Shown: piece after piece, positions 43,050-53,825 of the stretch
Numbering within the stretch: the stretch's first letter is position 1
How the letters are laid out: each line of letters starts with the position of its first letter
Source: Rhodoferax sp.
GTDB taxonomy: Bacteria; Pseudomonadota; Gammaproteobacteria; Burkholderiales; Burkholderiaceae_C
Reading direction: 5' to 3'
DNA length: 64,000 nucleotides
Assembly: GCF_030697375.1 (NCBI RefSeq)
Contig: NZ_JAUYQD010000018.1
Location: 62,001 to 126,000, forward strand
Program-made: the position numbers and the translations under genes
The notes under the pieces: generated by a model
What the model was told of the DNA's origin: nothing
The model's input: only the letters and a program-made list of their open reading frames with translations
Databases searched by the model: none

Positions 43050-43808
43050 ATGGAAATCACAGGAAAAGTATTTATCGTCACCGGCGGCGCATCGGGACTG
43101 GGCGAAGGCACGGCCCGCATGCTGGCAGCCCAAGGTGGCACCGTCGTCATTGCCGACATGCAAGCTGAAAAAGGCGAAGCCATTGCCAAGGAAATTGGTG
43201 GCGCCTTTGTGAAATGTGATGTCAGCAACGAAGCGGACGGCCAAGCCGTTGTCGCCAAAGCCGTGTCCATGGGTAAATTGATGGGCCTCGTGAACTGCGC
43301 CGGTATTGCGCCGGCGGAAAAAACCGTCGGAAAAAATGGTGCCCATGGTCTGGGCGTATTTACCAAGTGCATCGCCGTGAATCTGGTGGGCAGCTTCAAC
43401 ATGATCCGCCTGGCTGCAGACGCCATGAGCAAAAATGAGCCCGAAGCCACCGGCGAACGCGGGGTGATGATCTCCACCGCTTCCGTTGCCGCCTATGACG
43501 GACAAATGGGCCAGGCCGCCTACAGCGCCTCCAAAGGGGGTATTGTTGGCATGACACTGCCGATTGCACGCGATTTGGCACGCAACGGCATTCGCAATAT
43601 GACGATTGCCCCCGGCATTTTTGGCACACCCATGATGTTTGGCATGCCCAAGGAAGTGCAAGACTCGCTGGCGGCCAGCGTACCCTTCCCTTCCCGCCTG
43701 GGCACGCCACAGGACTACGCCAAATTGGCACAGCACATCTTTGAAAATGACATGCTCAATGGCGAAGTGATTCGCCTGGATGGCGCGATTCGTCTGGCAC
43801 CACGCTGA
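43050..43808 (+). CDS. SDR-family 3-hydroxyacyl-CoA dehydrogenase (HSD10-like)
   Basis: A 252-residue short-chain dehydrogenase. The NAD-binding motif is [15 protein letters not shown], the structural NAG-like motif is NCAGIAPA, and the catalytic site is [20 protein letters not shown] (Tyr-x-x-x-Lys). The [18 protein letters not shown] stretch and the overall pattern match type II 3-hydroxyacyl-CoA dehydrogenases (HSD10), which oxidise 3-hydroxy-2-methylbutyryl-CoA in isoleucine degradation or short 3-hydroxyacyl-CoAs. AGAGGA lies before the ATG. The palindromic operator upstream suggests induction during branched-chain amino-acid or fatty-acid breakdown. Confidence 0.85.
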   Translation: MEITGKVFIVTGGASGLGEGTARMLAAQGGTVVIADMQAEKGEAIAKEIGGAFVKCDVSNEADGQAVVAKAVSMGKLMGLVNCAGIAPAEKTVGKNGAHGLGVFTKCIAVNLVGSFNMIRLAADAMSKNEPEATGERGVMISTASVAAYDGQMGQAAYSASKGGIVGMTLPIARDLARNGIRNMTIAPGIFGTPMMFGMPKEVQDSLAASVPFPSRLGTPQDYAKLAQHIFENDMLNGEVIRLDGAIRLAPR

Positions 43809-43825
43809 CGGCGCAAGGGCCCGCC

Positions 43826-44734
43826 CTATCGGTGGGCCCGAATGGATACCAGAATACCCAGCACAAACACCACACTGGCGGCCCATTGGATTCCCACGGG
43901 CCATTCCCCCGCCCACACAAAGGCATACAGGAGGGAAAACAGGGTTTCGCTCACAATGAGTTGGCCGCACAAGCTGGCACTCAAGCGGCGGCTCGCAATA
44001 TTCCACAGTACCGTGGCCAGCCAAGCGGACCCCAAACCCGTTGCTACACAAACAATAGCTGCCTGCGCAATATCCGCCTGGGCTAGAAGCACATTAGCGT
44101 CTGATCCCAACACATTCCACAGCACCAGTGCCGCCAGACCTGAGGCCACACCCAACCAGTTGGCCCAATCGGTTGCATGGACTTCGCGGTGCTTTTTCAA
44201 CCACACGGAATTGAGCAAAGCAAACACCGTCCAACTCACCATGGACAGTACGGCATACCCGACACCGCGCCAATAGGTCCAGCCTGCAAACTCTTGCCCG
44301 CCTGCAGAACCAGTTCGAGAAAGACCTTCCATCATCATCAACACCACCCCTGAAGTGGTGAGAAACAGGCCAGGCAGCAAGGCCCGCCATAACAAACCCT
44401 CGGGCTTGCCCAGCAACATGACCCAAATCGGAATGGTGCCAATGATCAAGGTGGGCACCTCCACACCTGCATCGCGAATGGCCAGCACCAACAAAAGGTA
44501 GTAGCCGGAAAAACCCAGCACACTCATACCCACTGCCACACCGGCCTGCTTCAGAGTTGGCACAGATCGAGCGCCCCGCGACAAGGCCATCACCAAAAGT
44601 GCCCCCAGCCCGTAACTGACAAAACGCCCCGACACCAGATCCACCGCCGACAGGCCTGGTGCCATACTGGGCGCAACAAACACCAGCCCCCAAAGGGCTC
44701 CGGCGGCGAGGCCCGCAAAAATACCCGTCAACAA
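43826..44734 (-). CDS. DMT-superfamily (EamA) transporter
   Basis: A 302-residue, ten-TM drug/metabolite transporter with two EamA repeats (GIFAGLAAGALWGLVFVAPS; YWRGVGYAVLSMVSWTVFALLNSVW). Substrate is unknown; the family exports amino acids, nucleosides or metabolites. It starts 15 bp after the stop of the SDR gene at 44750 and is probably cotranscribed. An interspersed repeat copy (44041-44100) lies within the second half and is read antisense as part of ANVLLAQADIAQAAIVCVAT, in a hydrophobic region. Confidence 0.85.
   Translation of the reverse strand: MLTGIFAGLAAGALWGLVFVAPSMAPGLSAVDLVSGRFVSYGLGALLVMALSRGARSVPTLKQAGVAVGMSVLGFSGYYLLLVLAIRDAGVEVPTLIIGTIPIWVMLLGKPEGLLWRALLPGLFLTTSGVVLMMMEGLSRTGSAGGQEFAGWTYWRGVGYAVLSMVSWTVFALLNSVWLKKHREVHATDWANWLGVASGLAALVLWNVLGSDANVLLAQADIAQAAIVCVATGLGSAWLATVLWNIASRRLSASLCGQLIVSETLFSLLYAFVWAGEWPVGIQWAASVVFVLGILVSIRAHR
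44041..44100 (+). repeat. Short interspersed repeat, copy 5 (inside DMT transporter gene)
   Basis: TTGCTACACAAACAATAGCTG, CCTGCGCAATAT, then TGGGCTAGAAGC. It is well preserved, lies antisense to the gene and leaves the frame open. Confidence 0.8.
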
Positions 44735-44749
44735 AGGCGCTCCAATAAT

Positions 44750-45532
44750 CTAAGCGCCAAAACCATCGTCCGCTGAGATGACGGCCCCATTGATAAAGTG
44801 GCTTTGGTCGGAGCAGAGCATCACCAGCAAGGCATCCAAGTCCTTGGGTTGACCGACCCGTTTGCGGGGCAGCATCTGCACCAGTTTTTGCCCGGCCTCG
44901 GTCTGCCAGTGGTGGTGGTTGATTTCGGTATCGATGTAGCCGGGGCAGATGGCGTTCACATTGATATCGAACTTGCCCCATTCCATGGCCATGGCCTTGG
45001 TCATTTGGATGACAGCCGCCTTGCTCATACAGTACACGCCAATTTGGGGCAGCACCCGCAAACCGGCCATGGAGGCCACGTTGATGATGCGTCCGCCGGT
45101 GTAGTTGCCAGGTGCGGCGCCTTTGGCGCGCGCCAGCATGCGCTTACCCACCTCTTGGGCGACAAAAAACGCACCCTTCACATTGGTATCGAACACGAAG
45201 TCGTAGTCTTCGGGTGACACGTCCTGAATGCGCTGCGTGGTGCTGACGCCCGAGTTGTTGACCAGGATGTCAATCGACCCCACTTCCGTCTCCGCATGGG
45301 CAACGGCTGATTTGATGGAGTCATGGTCCGTCACATCCATTTCAAAGACATGGGCATCCCCGCCCTCACCGTCAATGATGGCGCGCAGTTCTTTGAGCTT
45401 GTCGACGCGCCGCCCGGTGAGAACCACCGCCGCCCCGGCTGTCGCCAAGGTGCGCGCAAACTGTGCGCCTAAACCGCCGGAAGCACCCGTAATGAAAGCC
45501 ACTCGGCCCGAAAGATCAATGCTGTAAGCCAT
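44750..45532 (-). CDS. SDR-family oxidoreductase
   Basis: A 260-residue short-chain dehydrogenase/reductase. The cofactor motif is TGASGGLGAQFARTL, the core NNSG motif is LVNNSGVSTT, and the active site is VGVYCMSKAA-like (IGVYCMSKAAVIQMTKAMAMEW). After the catalytic Lys, NVNAICPGYIDTEINHHHW is followed by the C-terminal SHFINGAVISADDGFGA. The pattern resembles 3-oxoacyl reductases of the FabG type or fatty-acyl/steroid catabolic SDRs. Exact substrate is unknown. It heads a pair with the DMT transporter and diverges from the ETF-ubiquinone oxidoreductase gene. Confidence 0.85.
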   Translation of the reverse strand: MAYSIDLSGRVAFITGASGGLGAQFARTLATAGAAVVLTGRRVDKLKELRAIIDGEGGDAHVFEMDVTDHDSIKSAVAHAETEVGSIDILVNNSGVSTTQRIQDVSPEDYDFVFDTNVKGAFFVAQEVGKRMLARAKGAAPGNYTGGRIINVASMAGLRVLPQIGVYCMSKAAVIQMTKAMAMEWGKFDINVNAICPGYIDTEINHHHWQTEAGQKLVQMLPRKRVGQPKDLDALLVMLCSDQSHFINGAVISADDGFGA

Positions 45533-45669
45533 TTAGAGAGCCTCCACGAATTAAAAAGAACGACCGTGCTATTTCGCGAAATCCGCGAATAAAATCAGTC
45601 CTGAATATGCTCACCATTCGATAATGCTGCGCACATCCGCCAAGCTCCCATTATTAAGCGAGACACTCC

Positions 45670-47361
45670 ATGACAAACCAAGAAATACTGGCCCAATTCG
45701 GTCCCCGTGAAGCAATGGAATACGACGTAGTGGTCGTCGGAGGGGGCCCTGGCGGCCTGGCAACTGCCATCCGCATCAAGCAGCTGGCGGCGGAAAAAGG
45801 CAAGGACGTGTCCGTGGTGGTGCTGGAAAAGGGCTCTGAGCCTGGTGCGCACATCCTGTCGGGCGCCATCATGGACCCCAAGGCCCTGACCGAACTCATC
45901 CCCGACTGGAAAGAAAAAGGCGCGCCGCTGAACCAGCCCGTCACCGACGATGCCTACACCTTCCTGAGCGAAACATCGGGCTTTCGCGTGCCCAATATGT
46001 TCCTGCCCCCATTTGCCCACAACCACGGCAACTACATCATCAGCTTGGGGGCGGTGACCAAATGGATGGCCGAGCAGGCCGAAAGCCTGGGCGTGGAAAT
46101 TTTCCCCGGCTTCACCGGCGCCGAAGTGCTCTACAACGACGACGGTTCGGTCAAGGGTGTCGCTACCGGCAACATGGGCGTGGGCAAGGATGGCGAGCCC
46201 ACCGAGAACTTCCAGCTCGGCATGGAACTGCTGGGCAAATACACCGTGTTTGCCGAAGGTGCACGCGGTCACCTGGGCAAGCAGCTTATTGCCAAGTTCA
46301 AGCTCGACGAGGGCAAAGACCCGCAAAGCTGGGGCCTCGGTATCAAGGAGCTGTGGGAGATTGATCCCGAGCGCCATCAGGCCGGTTTTGTGATGCACAG
46401 CGCCGGCTGGCCCATGGATGCCAAGACCTATGGCGGCGCCTTCCTGTACCACATGGAGGGCAACAAGGTGGCCGTAGGCTTTGTGACCGGTCTGGGCTAC
46501 GAGAACCCCTATCTGAGCCCGTTTGAGGAGTTCCAGCGCTGGAAGACCCATCCAAACGTGCGCTACTACTTCGAAAACGCCAAGGGCGAAGTCACGGCCA
46601 AGCGCCTGTCCTATGGCGCACGCGCCATCAACGCCAGCGGCATCAACTCCCTGCCCAAGACGGTGTTCCCCGGTGGCGCCTTGGTGGGCTGCAACGCGGG
46701 CTACCTGAATGTGAGCCGCATCAAGGGCAGCCATGCGGCCATCAAGACCGGCATGCTGGCAGGAGAGGCTGCTTATGACGCCGTGACGGCTGGACGCCAG
46801 CACGACGAGCTGACAGCCTACCCGGAAGCCTTTGAGGCGAGCTGGCTGCACACCGAGCTGAACAAGGACCGCAACTTCAAGAACTGGTTCAAGCACGGCC
46901 TGACGGTGGGCACCTTGATGAATGGCTTTGAGCAGTTTGCGCTGCGCGGCCACATTCCGTGGACCCTGCGCCGCGAGAAGCCCGACCATGCCTATCTGAA
47001 GCCTGCGGCCGAGTGCCAACCTATCGTCTACCCCAAGCCCGATGGCAAATTGACCTTTGACCGGCTGAGCAGCGTCTTCATCAGCAACACCAACCATGAA
47101 GAACAGCAACCGGCCCACCTGACGCTCAAGGACGCATCGGTGCCGGTGCGGATCAACCTGGCCAAATACGCAGGGCCTGAGGCCCGTTACTGCCCGGCCG
47201 GTGTGTACGAATTCGTGAAAAACGAAGACAACACCGACCGTTTGCAGATCAACGCCCAGAACTGTGTGCACTGCAAGACCTGCGACATCAAGGACCCGAC
47301 GCAAAACATCGTGTGGGTGACCCCTGAGGGCGGTGGCGGACCCAACTACGCGGGCATGTAA
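45670..47361 (+). CDS. Electron-transfer flavoprotein:ubiquinone oxidoreductase
   Basis: A 563-residue membrane-associated flavo-iron-sulfur enzyme. FAD motif EYDVVVVGGGPGGLATAIRIKQLA; LEKGSEPGAHILSGAIMDP; ubiquinone-site region GGAFLYHMEGNKVAVGFVTGLGYENPYLSPFEEFQRWKTHP; C-terminal [4Fe-4S] cysteines in ARYCPAGVYEF and INAQNCVHCKTCDIKDPTQNI. It passes electrons from ETF, reduced by acyl-CoA and branched-chain dehydrogenases, to the quinone pool. Next to two SDR genes, one with a catabolic-type operator, this points to acyl-CoA catabolism. A terminator follows the gene. Confidence 0.96.
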   Translation: MTNQEILAQFGPREAMEYDVVVVGGGPGGLATAIRIKQLAAEKGKDVSVVVLEKGSEPGAHILSGAIMDPKALTELIPDWKEKGAPLNQPVTDDAYTFLSETSGFRVPNMFLPPFAHNHGNYIISLGAVTKWMAEQAESLGVEIFPGFTGAEVLYNDDGSVKGVATGNMGVGKDGEPTENFQLGMELLGKYTVFAEGARGHLGKQLIAKFKLDEGKDPQSWGLGIKELWEIDPERHQAGFVMHSAGWPMDAKTYGGAFLYHMEGNKVAVGFVTGLGYENPYLSPFEEFQRWKTHPNVRYYFENAKGEVTAKRLSYGARAINASGINSLPKTVFPGGALVGCNAGYLNVSRIKGSHAAIKTGMLAGEAAYDAVTAGRQHDELTAYPEAFEASWLHTELNKDRNFKNWFKHGLTVGTLMNGFEQFALRGHIPWTLRREKPDHAYLKPAAECQPIVYPKPDGKLTFDRLSSVFISNTNHEEQQPAHLTLKDASVPVRINLAKYAGPEARYCPAGVYEFVKNEDNTDRLQINAQNCVHCKTCDIKDPTQNIVWVTPEGGGGPNYAGM

Positions 47362-47377
47362 GCACGCAGTTATTCAC

Positions 47378-47407
47378 AAAGGGGCCCCGCTGGGCCCCTT
47401 TTTCTTT
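47378..47407 (+). terminator. Rho-independent terminator after ETF-QO gene
   Basis: AAAGGGGCCC-CGCT-GGGCCCCTTT followed by TTC TTT; 17 bp after the stop codon. Confidence 0.88.
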
Positions 47408-47445
47408 CCACCAGGGTGGCCGTGCACTGGTTTAGAATCCCACCC

Positions 47446-47685
47446 CGTCAGGAGAGAGTTTTCTTCAGGAAAACCGCCGAAGGCGCAGAACGGCTGATTG
47501 CAGCGGTTTGAACGCTCAGGCAAAAGGACTGACGAACGTTGTGCGGCTTGCCCAAGCCATACAACGATCCCCACTGGAGAGAGGCTGCACACGATGCAGC
47601 CCACCGAAGGAGCAAACCGCAGCCTGCACCCCTACCGGGTGACAGCAGGCCCGGCGAATCTCTCAGGTAAAGCGGACAGCGGGGG
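47446..47685 (+). ncRNA. Tandem glycine riboswitch (gcvT leader)
   Basis: Two glycine aptamers in series. Aptamer 1 (47446-47534): P1 CGTCA/TGACG, conserved GGAGAGA, CGCCGAAGGCGCAG and CTCAGGCAAAAGGAC. Aptamer 2 (47569-47685): GGAGAGAG, CACCGAAGGAG, CTCTCAGGTAAAGCGGACAG, P1 CCCC/GGGG. The 34-nt linker can form a hairpin, CGTTGT...ACAACG with an inner GGCTT/AAGCC stem. Glycine binding should turn on the gcvTHP operon. No terminator with a T-run separates it from gcvT, so control may be translational or Rho-dependent. Confidence 0.93.
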
Positions 47686-47750
47686 CAGCCCATGGCATGA
47701 GCAGCAGTGTTCAGGCCGTGGATATTGACTTGCCCCTCCAGGAAATTGCC

Positions 47751-48917
47751 ATGTCCGCATCCGCTCCCGACCAAACCCTTTTGCTGACCCCTCTGAACGC
47801 GCTGCACCTTGAGCTGGGTGCCCGCATGGTCCCTTTTGCCGGCTACTCCATGCCCGTGCAATACCCCGCAGGCCTGATGGCCGAGCACCACCACACCCGC
47901 AAGGCCGCTGGCCTGTTTGATGTGTCGCACATGGGCCAGTTGCGTCTGGTCGGGCCCGACGCCGCAGCCGCGTTTGAAAGCCTGATTCCCGTGGACGTGA
48001 TCGACCTGCCCGTGGGCAAGCAGCGCTACGGCCTGTTGCTCAACGACGAAGGCGGCATCATTGACGACCTGATGTTCTTCAACAAGGGCAATAACGAAAT
48101 TTTCGTCATCGTTAACGGCGCTTGCAAGGTGGGTGACATCGCCCACATCCAGGCCCAAATCGGCGGCCGCTGCCAGGTCATCCCCATGCCCGAAATGGCG
48201 CTGCTGGCGCTGCAAGGCCCCCAGGCCGTCACCGCCCTGTCGCGCCTGGCGCCCGGCGTGGAAAAGCTGGTGTTCATGACCGGCGGCAACTTCACCGTGG
48301 ACACCGGCACGCAAAAAATCGACGTGTTCCTGACCCGCAGCGGCTACACCGGTGAAGACGGGTTTGAAATTTCGGTACATGCGTCGCAAGCGGAAGCCCT
48401 GGCCCGCGCCCTGCTGGCGCAGCCGGAGGTCAAGCCGATCGGTCTGGGTGCACGCAATTCGCTGCGCCTGGAAGCCGGTTTGTGCCTGTACGGCAACGAC
48501 ATCGACACCACGACAAACCCTGTCGAAGCCAACCTGCTGTGGGCCATGCAAAAGGTGCGCCGCACCGGTGGCGCCCGCGAAGGCGGCTTCCCAGGCGCTA
48601 CAAAAATACTAGCTGCTCTCGCAGATTCCACGGGGGCTGCAGCACCAAAAGGCTCAAGAAAACGGGTCGGTCTGATGGCCCTGGAGCGCATCCCTGTGCG
48701 GGACCACACCGAGTTGCAAGACGGCCAGGGCAACCGAATTGGCGAAGTCACCAGCGGCCTGCTCGGCCCCACCATCGACAAGCCCGTGGCCATGGGCTAC
48801 GTGGACGCTGCGTTCAGCGCCTTGGGTACCCAAGTGGTTGCCATCGTGCGCGGCAAGCCGGTCCCCATGGAGGTGAGTGCCATGCCCTTTGTGCCAACCC
48901 GTTACTACCGCGGCTAA
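47751..48917 (+). CDS. gcvT: Glycine cleavage system T protein (aminomethyltransferase)
   Basis: A 388-residue folate-dependent aminomethyltransferase that moves the methylene group of H-protein-bound aminomethyl to tetrahydrofolate and releases ammonia. Start ATG 47751 has AGGA upstream. Motifs: LHLELGARMVPFAGYSMPVQYP, LFDVSHMGQLRL, the catalytic Asp in the YGLLLNDEGGIIDDLMFF region, TRSGYTGEDGFEI, LGARNSLRLEAGLCLYGNDID. An interspersed repeat copy (48596-48658) adds about twenty residues (TKILAALADSTGAAAPKGS) before the conserved KRVGLMALERIPVRD segment; it is probably a surface loop. Confidence 0.96.
   Translation: MSASAPDQTLLLTPLNALHLELGARMVPFAGYSMPVQYPAGLMAEHHHTRKAAGLFDVSHMGQLRLVGPDAAAAFESLIPVDVIDLPVGKQRYGLLLNDEGGIIDDLMFFNKGNNEIFVIVNGACKVGDIAHIQAQIGGRCQVIPMPEMALLALQGPQAVTALSRLAPGVEKLVFMTGGNFTVDTGTQKIDVFLTRSGYTGEDGFEISVHASQAEALARALLAQPEVKPIGLGARNSLRLEAGLCLYGNDIDTTTNPVEANLLWAMQKVRRTGGAREGGFPGATKILAALADSTGAAAPKGSRKRVGLMALERIPVRDHTELQDGQGNRIGEVTSGLLGPTIDKPVAMGYVDAAFSALGTQVVAIVRGKPVPMEVSAMPFVPTRYYRG
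48596..48658 (+). repeat. Short interspersed repeat, copy 6 (inside gcvT)
   Basis: GCTACAAAAATACTAGCTG, CTCGCAG, CGGGGGCTGCAGCACC. Order and spacing match the family; the frame of gcvT is maintained. Confidence 0.7.
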
Positions 48918-49007
48918 ATTTGCGCCGCCTGCCGCTACAGTGGCGGGCGGTTGGTTCGTCTTTTGGTTTTATTTCAATTTTTTCTTCCCGTTTTTTAGGA
49001 GTTCCCC

Positions 49008-49379
49008 ATGGCTATCAAGTACACCCCTGACCACGAATGGCTTAACGTTGAAGGCGATACCGCCACCGTGGGCATCACCCACCATGCGCAAGACGCGCTG
49101 GGCGATGTGGTGTTTGTAGACCTGCCCGAAGTCGGCAAAACCTACGCCGCCAAAGACGTGGCGGGCGTGGTGGAGTCGGTCAAGGCCGCTGCCGATGTGT
49201 ACATGCCCGTGACCGGCGAAATCACCGAAGTGAACGAAGCCCTGCGCGCCGACCCCGCTTTGGCCAATACCGACCCCCTGGGCGCGGGCTGGTTTTTCAA
49301 GGTCAAGCTGTCCAACACCGCCGAACTGGACGCGCTGATGGACGAAACCAGCTACTCCGCGTTTTCTGCCAACGCGTAA
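49008..49379 (+). CDS. gcvH: Glycine cleavage system H protein
   Basis: A 123-residue lipoyl carrier protein. The lipoylated lysine is in GVVESVKAAADVYMPVTGEI; other hallmarks are KYTPDHEWLNVEGDTATVGITHHAQDALGDVVFVDLPEVG and the C-terminal AGWFFKVKLSN. It shuttles the aminomethyl group between the P, T and L components. AGGAG precedes the ATG by six bases. It is the second gene of the riboswitch-controlled operon. Confidence 0.97.
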   Translation: MAIKYTPDHEWLNVEGDTATVGITHHAQDALGDVVFVDLPEVGKTYAAKDVAGVVESVKAAADVYMPVTGEITEVNEALRADPALANTDPLGAGWFFKVKLSNTAELDALMDETSYSAFSANA

Positions 49380-49417
49380 GCCCCCTGCCGTGTAGCGCTC
49401 ACGCACTGCGGAGCGTT

Positions 49418-49501
49418 GAAATGGGGTCAGATCCCCATTCAGGACAGTCATTTTTCCGGCGCAAACCCGCGTCCAACGAAATGGGGCTCTGACCCCATTT
49501 C
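49418..49501. repeat. Inverted pair of REP-like hairpins between gcvH and gcvP
   Basis: Copy 1 (49418-49440) reads on the minus strand GAATGGGGATCTGACCCCATTTC; shown here only in outline as GAATGGGG-ATCTGA-CCCCATTT. Copy 2 (49478-49501, plus strand) is GAAATGGGG-CTCTGA-CCCCATTTC. Each forms a hairpin and together they form an inverted pair 37 bp apart, a BIME-like arrangement. Such ATGGGGTCAGA elements are associated with REP-associated tyrosine transposases; none is in the window. Confidence 0.8.
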
Positions 49502-49536
49502 AGCGCGTTGCGGCCGGAGCACAAAGAAAGTTCCCC

Positions 49537-52410
49537 ATGTCGATCCAACCCATGACAACCCTCCAAGACCTCGAAAACGCCTCCGAGTTCATCGCCCGCC
49601 ACATCGGCATCGATGCCGCCGACGAGCAACGCATGCTCAAAGCCGTGGGCTCCACCTCGCGCGCCGAACTGATTGCCGGCATCGTCCCGAGCAGCATCGC
49701 CCGCAAGAGCAAGATGGCCATTCCGGCGGCCATCACCGAAGCGGCTGCGCTGGCTGAGCTCAAAGCCCTGGCGACCCAAAACAAAGTACTCAAAAGCTTC
49801 ATCGGCCAAGGCTACTACGGCACCCACACGCCCGGCGTGATATTGCGCAACATTCTGGAAAACCCCGCCTGGTACACCGCTTACACGCCCTACCAGGCCG
49901 AGATTTCCCAAGGCCGCATGGAAGCCCTGGTCAATTTCCAGACCATGGTCTGCGACCTGACCGGCATGCCCATGGCCAATGCCTCCATGCTGGACGAAGC
50001 CACCGCCGCCGCCGAAGCCATGACACTGGCCAAGCGCTCGGTCAAGAGCAAGAGCAATGTGTTCTTTGTGGACGAGCAAGTGCTGCCGCAAACGCTGGAA
50101 GTGATCCAGACCCGCGCCCGTCCGCTGGGCATTGAAGTGCGCACCTGCTCCGGGCCTGAGGCGCTGGAGAGCGACAGCTTTGCCGTTTTGCTGCAATACC
50201 CCGGCGCCAGCGGCGTGGTCCGCGACGACCGGGAGTGGATTCAGTCCTACAAGGCCAAAGGCGGCGCCGTCATCATGGCGGCCGACCTGCTGGCGCTGAC
50301 CCTCTTGGTGCCCCCGGGCGAGATGGGCGCGGACATTGCCATCGGCACCACCCAGCGCTTGGGCATGCCCCTGTGCAACGGTGGCCCGCACGCCGCCTAC
50401 ATGGCCTGCCGCGACGAGTTCAAACGCTCCATGCCTGGTCGCCTGGTGGGCGTCAGCATCGACACCCACGGCAACCCGGCCTACCGCCTGGCGCTGCAAA
50501 CCCGCGAGCAGCACATCCGCCGCGAAAAAGCCACGTCCAACATCTGCACCGCGCAGGTTTTGCCCGCCGTGGTGGCCAGCATGTACGCCGTGTACCACGG
50601 TCCACAGGGGCTGACCCGCATTGCACAACGCGTGGCCACCTTCACCGCCATCCTGGCCAAGGGCTTGCAGCAATTGGGCTACACCCTGGGCAACAGCACG
50701 GCGTTTGACACCGTCACCGTCCACACCGGAGATGCTACCAATTCGATAGCTGCCCGCGCAGTATCTGCGGGGGCCAACCTGCGAATAGCCTCTAAAGAAC
50801 TGACCAGCGTGGCCTTGGATGAAACCACCACACGCGAAGACCTCGCCCTGGTCTGGTCCTTCTTCGCCCAGGCCGGCCAGGCACTGCCCACAGTAGAAGC
50901 ACTGGAGGCAAGCACCGCGCCGCTGATCCCCGCCGCCCTGCGCCGCACCAGCGCCTTCCTGACCCACCCGGTGTTCAACACCCACCACTCCGAGACCGGC
51001 ATGCTGCGCTACATCCGCATGCTGTCCGACAAGGATTTGGCGCTGGACCGCAGCATGATTCCTTTGGGAAGCTGCACCATGAAACTCAACGCCACCAGCG
51101 AGATGATCCCCATCACCTGGCCCGAGTTTGCCAACATCCACCCCTTCTGCCCGGCCGACCAACGCACCGGTTACGCCGAGCTGGACGCCCAGCTGCGCGC
51201 CTGGTTGTGCGCCGCCACCGGCTACGCCGGCATCAGCCTGCAGCCCAACGCGGGCAGCCAGGGTGAATACGCGGGTCTGTTGGTCATCAAGGCCTACCAC
51301 GCGTCCAAGGGCCAGGGCCACCGCAACATCTGCCTGATTCCCTCCAGCGCGCACGGCACCAACCCTGCCAGCGCCAATATGGTGGGCCTCACGGTGGTGG
51401 TGACCGCCTGCGACGCCAATGGCAATGTGGACATGGCCGACATGAAAGCCAAGTGCGAGCAACACAGCGCCAACCTGGCCTGCGTGATGATGACCTACCC
51501 CAGCACCCACGGGGTGTTTGAAGTGCAGGTCAAAGACCTGTGCGCCCTGGTGCACCAGCACGGCGGGCGCGTCTATGTGGACGGCGCCAACATGAACGCG
51601 CTGGTCGGCACCGCCGCCCCCGGCGAGTTTGGCGGCGACGTGAGCCATTTGAACCTGCACAAGACCTTTTGCATCCCCCACGGCGGTGGCGGCCCCGGTG
51701 TCGGCCCCGTCTGCGTGGTGGAAGACCTCGTCCCCTTCCTGCCGGGACACGCCACCGGTGGCGTGGCGGGCACGGGTGCGGTCAGCGCGGCGCCTTTGGG
51801 CAATGCAGCGGTGCTGCCAATCAGCTGGATGTACTGCCGCATGATGGGTGCGGACGGCCTGCAGCAGGCCACCGAAATCGCGATTCTGAGCGCCAACTAC
51901 ATCAGCTCGCGGCTCAAAGACCACTACCCCACGCTGTACGCCAGCGCCAACGGCCATGTGGCCCACGAGTGCATCCTGGACCTGCGCCCCCTGAAGGAAA
52001 CCTGCGGCGTGATGGCCGAGGATGTGGCCAAGCGCTTGATGGACTACGGCTTCCACGCGCCTACGCTGAGCTTCCCCGTGCCCAACACCTTGATGGTGGA
52101 GCCCACCGAGAGCGAAACCCTGGCCGAGTTGGACCGTTTCATCCACGCCATGATCGCCATCCGGGGCGAGATCGCCAAGGTGGAAAGCGGTGTTTGGCCG
52201 CAGGACAACAATCCGCTCAAACACGCACCCCACACCTCCGCCAGCCTGCTGGGCGCCGAGTGGGATCGCCCGTACTCACGCGAGACGGCGGCCTTCCCGG
52301 TAGCCTCGCTCAAGGCCGTGAAGTACTGGCCCACCATTGGCCGGGTGGACAACGTCTATGGCGACCGCAACCTGAATTGCAGCTGCGTTCCCGTGGCGGA
52401 CTACGCCTAA
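49537..52410 (+). CDS. gcvP: Glycine dehydrogenase (decarboxylating), P protein
   Basis: A 957-residue PLP enzyme that decarboxylates glycine and transfers the aminomethyl group to lipoylated GcvH. It is the fused form (both halves in one chain). N-terminal half: [91 protein letters not shown]-terminal half: the PLP lysine in [23 protein letters not shown] repeat copy at 50731-50790 gives the [22 protein letters not shown] stretch, just before the conserved [10 protein letters not shown]. It is separated from gcvH by REP-like hairpins but is probably still in the operon. Confidence 0.97.
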   Translation: MSIQPMTTLQDLENASEFIARHIGIDAADEQRMLKAVGSTSRAELIAGIVPSSIARKSKMAIPAAITEAAALAELKALATQNKVLKSFIGQGYYGTHTPGVILRNILENPAWYTAYTPYQAEISQGRMEALVNFQTMVCDLTGMPMANASMLDEATAAAEAMTLAKRSVKSKSNVFFVDEQVLPQTLEVIQTRARPLGIEVRTCSGPEALESDSFAVLLQYPGASGVVRDDREWIQSYKAKGGAVIMAADLLALTLLVPPGEMGADIAIGTTQRLGMPLCNGGPHAAYMACRDEFKRSMPGRLVGVSIDTHGNPAYRLALQTREQHIRREKATSNICTAQVLPAVVASMYAVYHGPQGLTRIAQRVATFTAILAKGLQQLGYTLGNSTAFDTVTVHTGDATNSIAARAVSAGANLRIASKELTSVALDETTTREDLALVWSFFAQAGQALPTVEALEASTAPLIPAALRRTSAFLTHPVFNTHHSETGMLRYIRMLSDKDLALDRSMIPLGSCTMKLNATSEMIPITWPEFANIHPFCPADQRTGYAELDAQLRAWLCAATGYAGISLQPNAGSQGEYAGLLVIKAYHASKGQGHRNICLIPSSAHGTNPASANMVGLTVVVTACDANGNVDMADMKAKCEQHSANLACVMMTYPSTHGVFEVQVKDLCALVHQHGGRVYVDGANMNALVGTAAPGEFGGDVSHLNLHKTFCIPHGGGGPGVGPVCVVEDLVPFLPGHATGGVAGTGAVSAAPLGNAAVLPISWMYCRMMGADGLQQATEIAILSANYISSRLKDHYPTLYASANGHVAHECILDLRPLKETCGVMAEDVAKRLMDYGFHAPTLSFPVPNTLMVEPTESETLAELDRFIHAMIAIRGEIAKVESGVWPQDNNPLKHAPHTSASLLGAEWDRPYSRETAAFPVASLKAVKYWPTIGRVDNVYGDRNLNCSCVPVADYA
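50731..50790 (+). repeat. Short interspersed repeat, copy 7 (inside gcvP)
   Basis: GCTACCAATTCGATAGCTG, CCCGCGCAGTATCTGCGGGGGC. The left half is clear, the right half degraded. As in mutL copy 3, the protein length around it seems conserved, so it may be a replacement or partly convergent. Confidence 0.6.
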
Positions 52411-52433
52411 ACCACTACCCAAGAAAGCCCACC

Positions 52434-53825
<1,392 letters not shown>

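Noticed and set aside
45595..47304. Long minus-strand frame opposite the ETF-QO gene
   Set aside because: Antisense to a clear enzyme with complete motifs; no recognisable domain.
49399..52233. Very long open frame on the minus strand opposite gcvP (944 codons)
   Set aside because: It is a GC-driven antisense shadow: its composition is His/Gly/Gln/Val repeats with no domain, and gcvP on the other strand is unmistakable.
51540..52433. Upstream in-frame extension of sdaA
   Set aside because: It lies wholly inside gcvP in another frame and is Arg/Pro/Gly-rich; the SdaA N-terminus begins at 52434.
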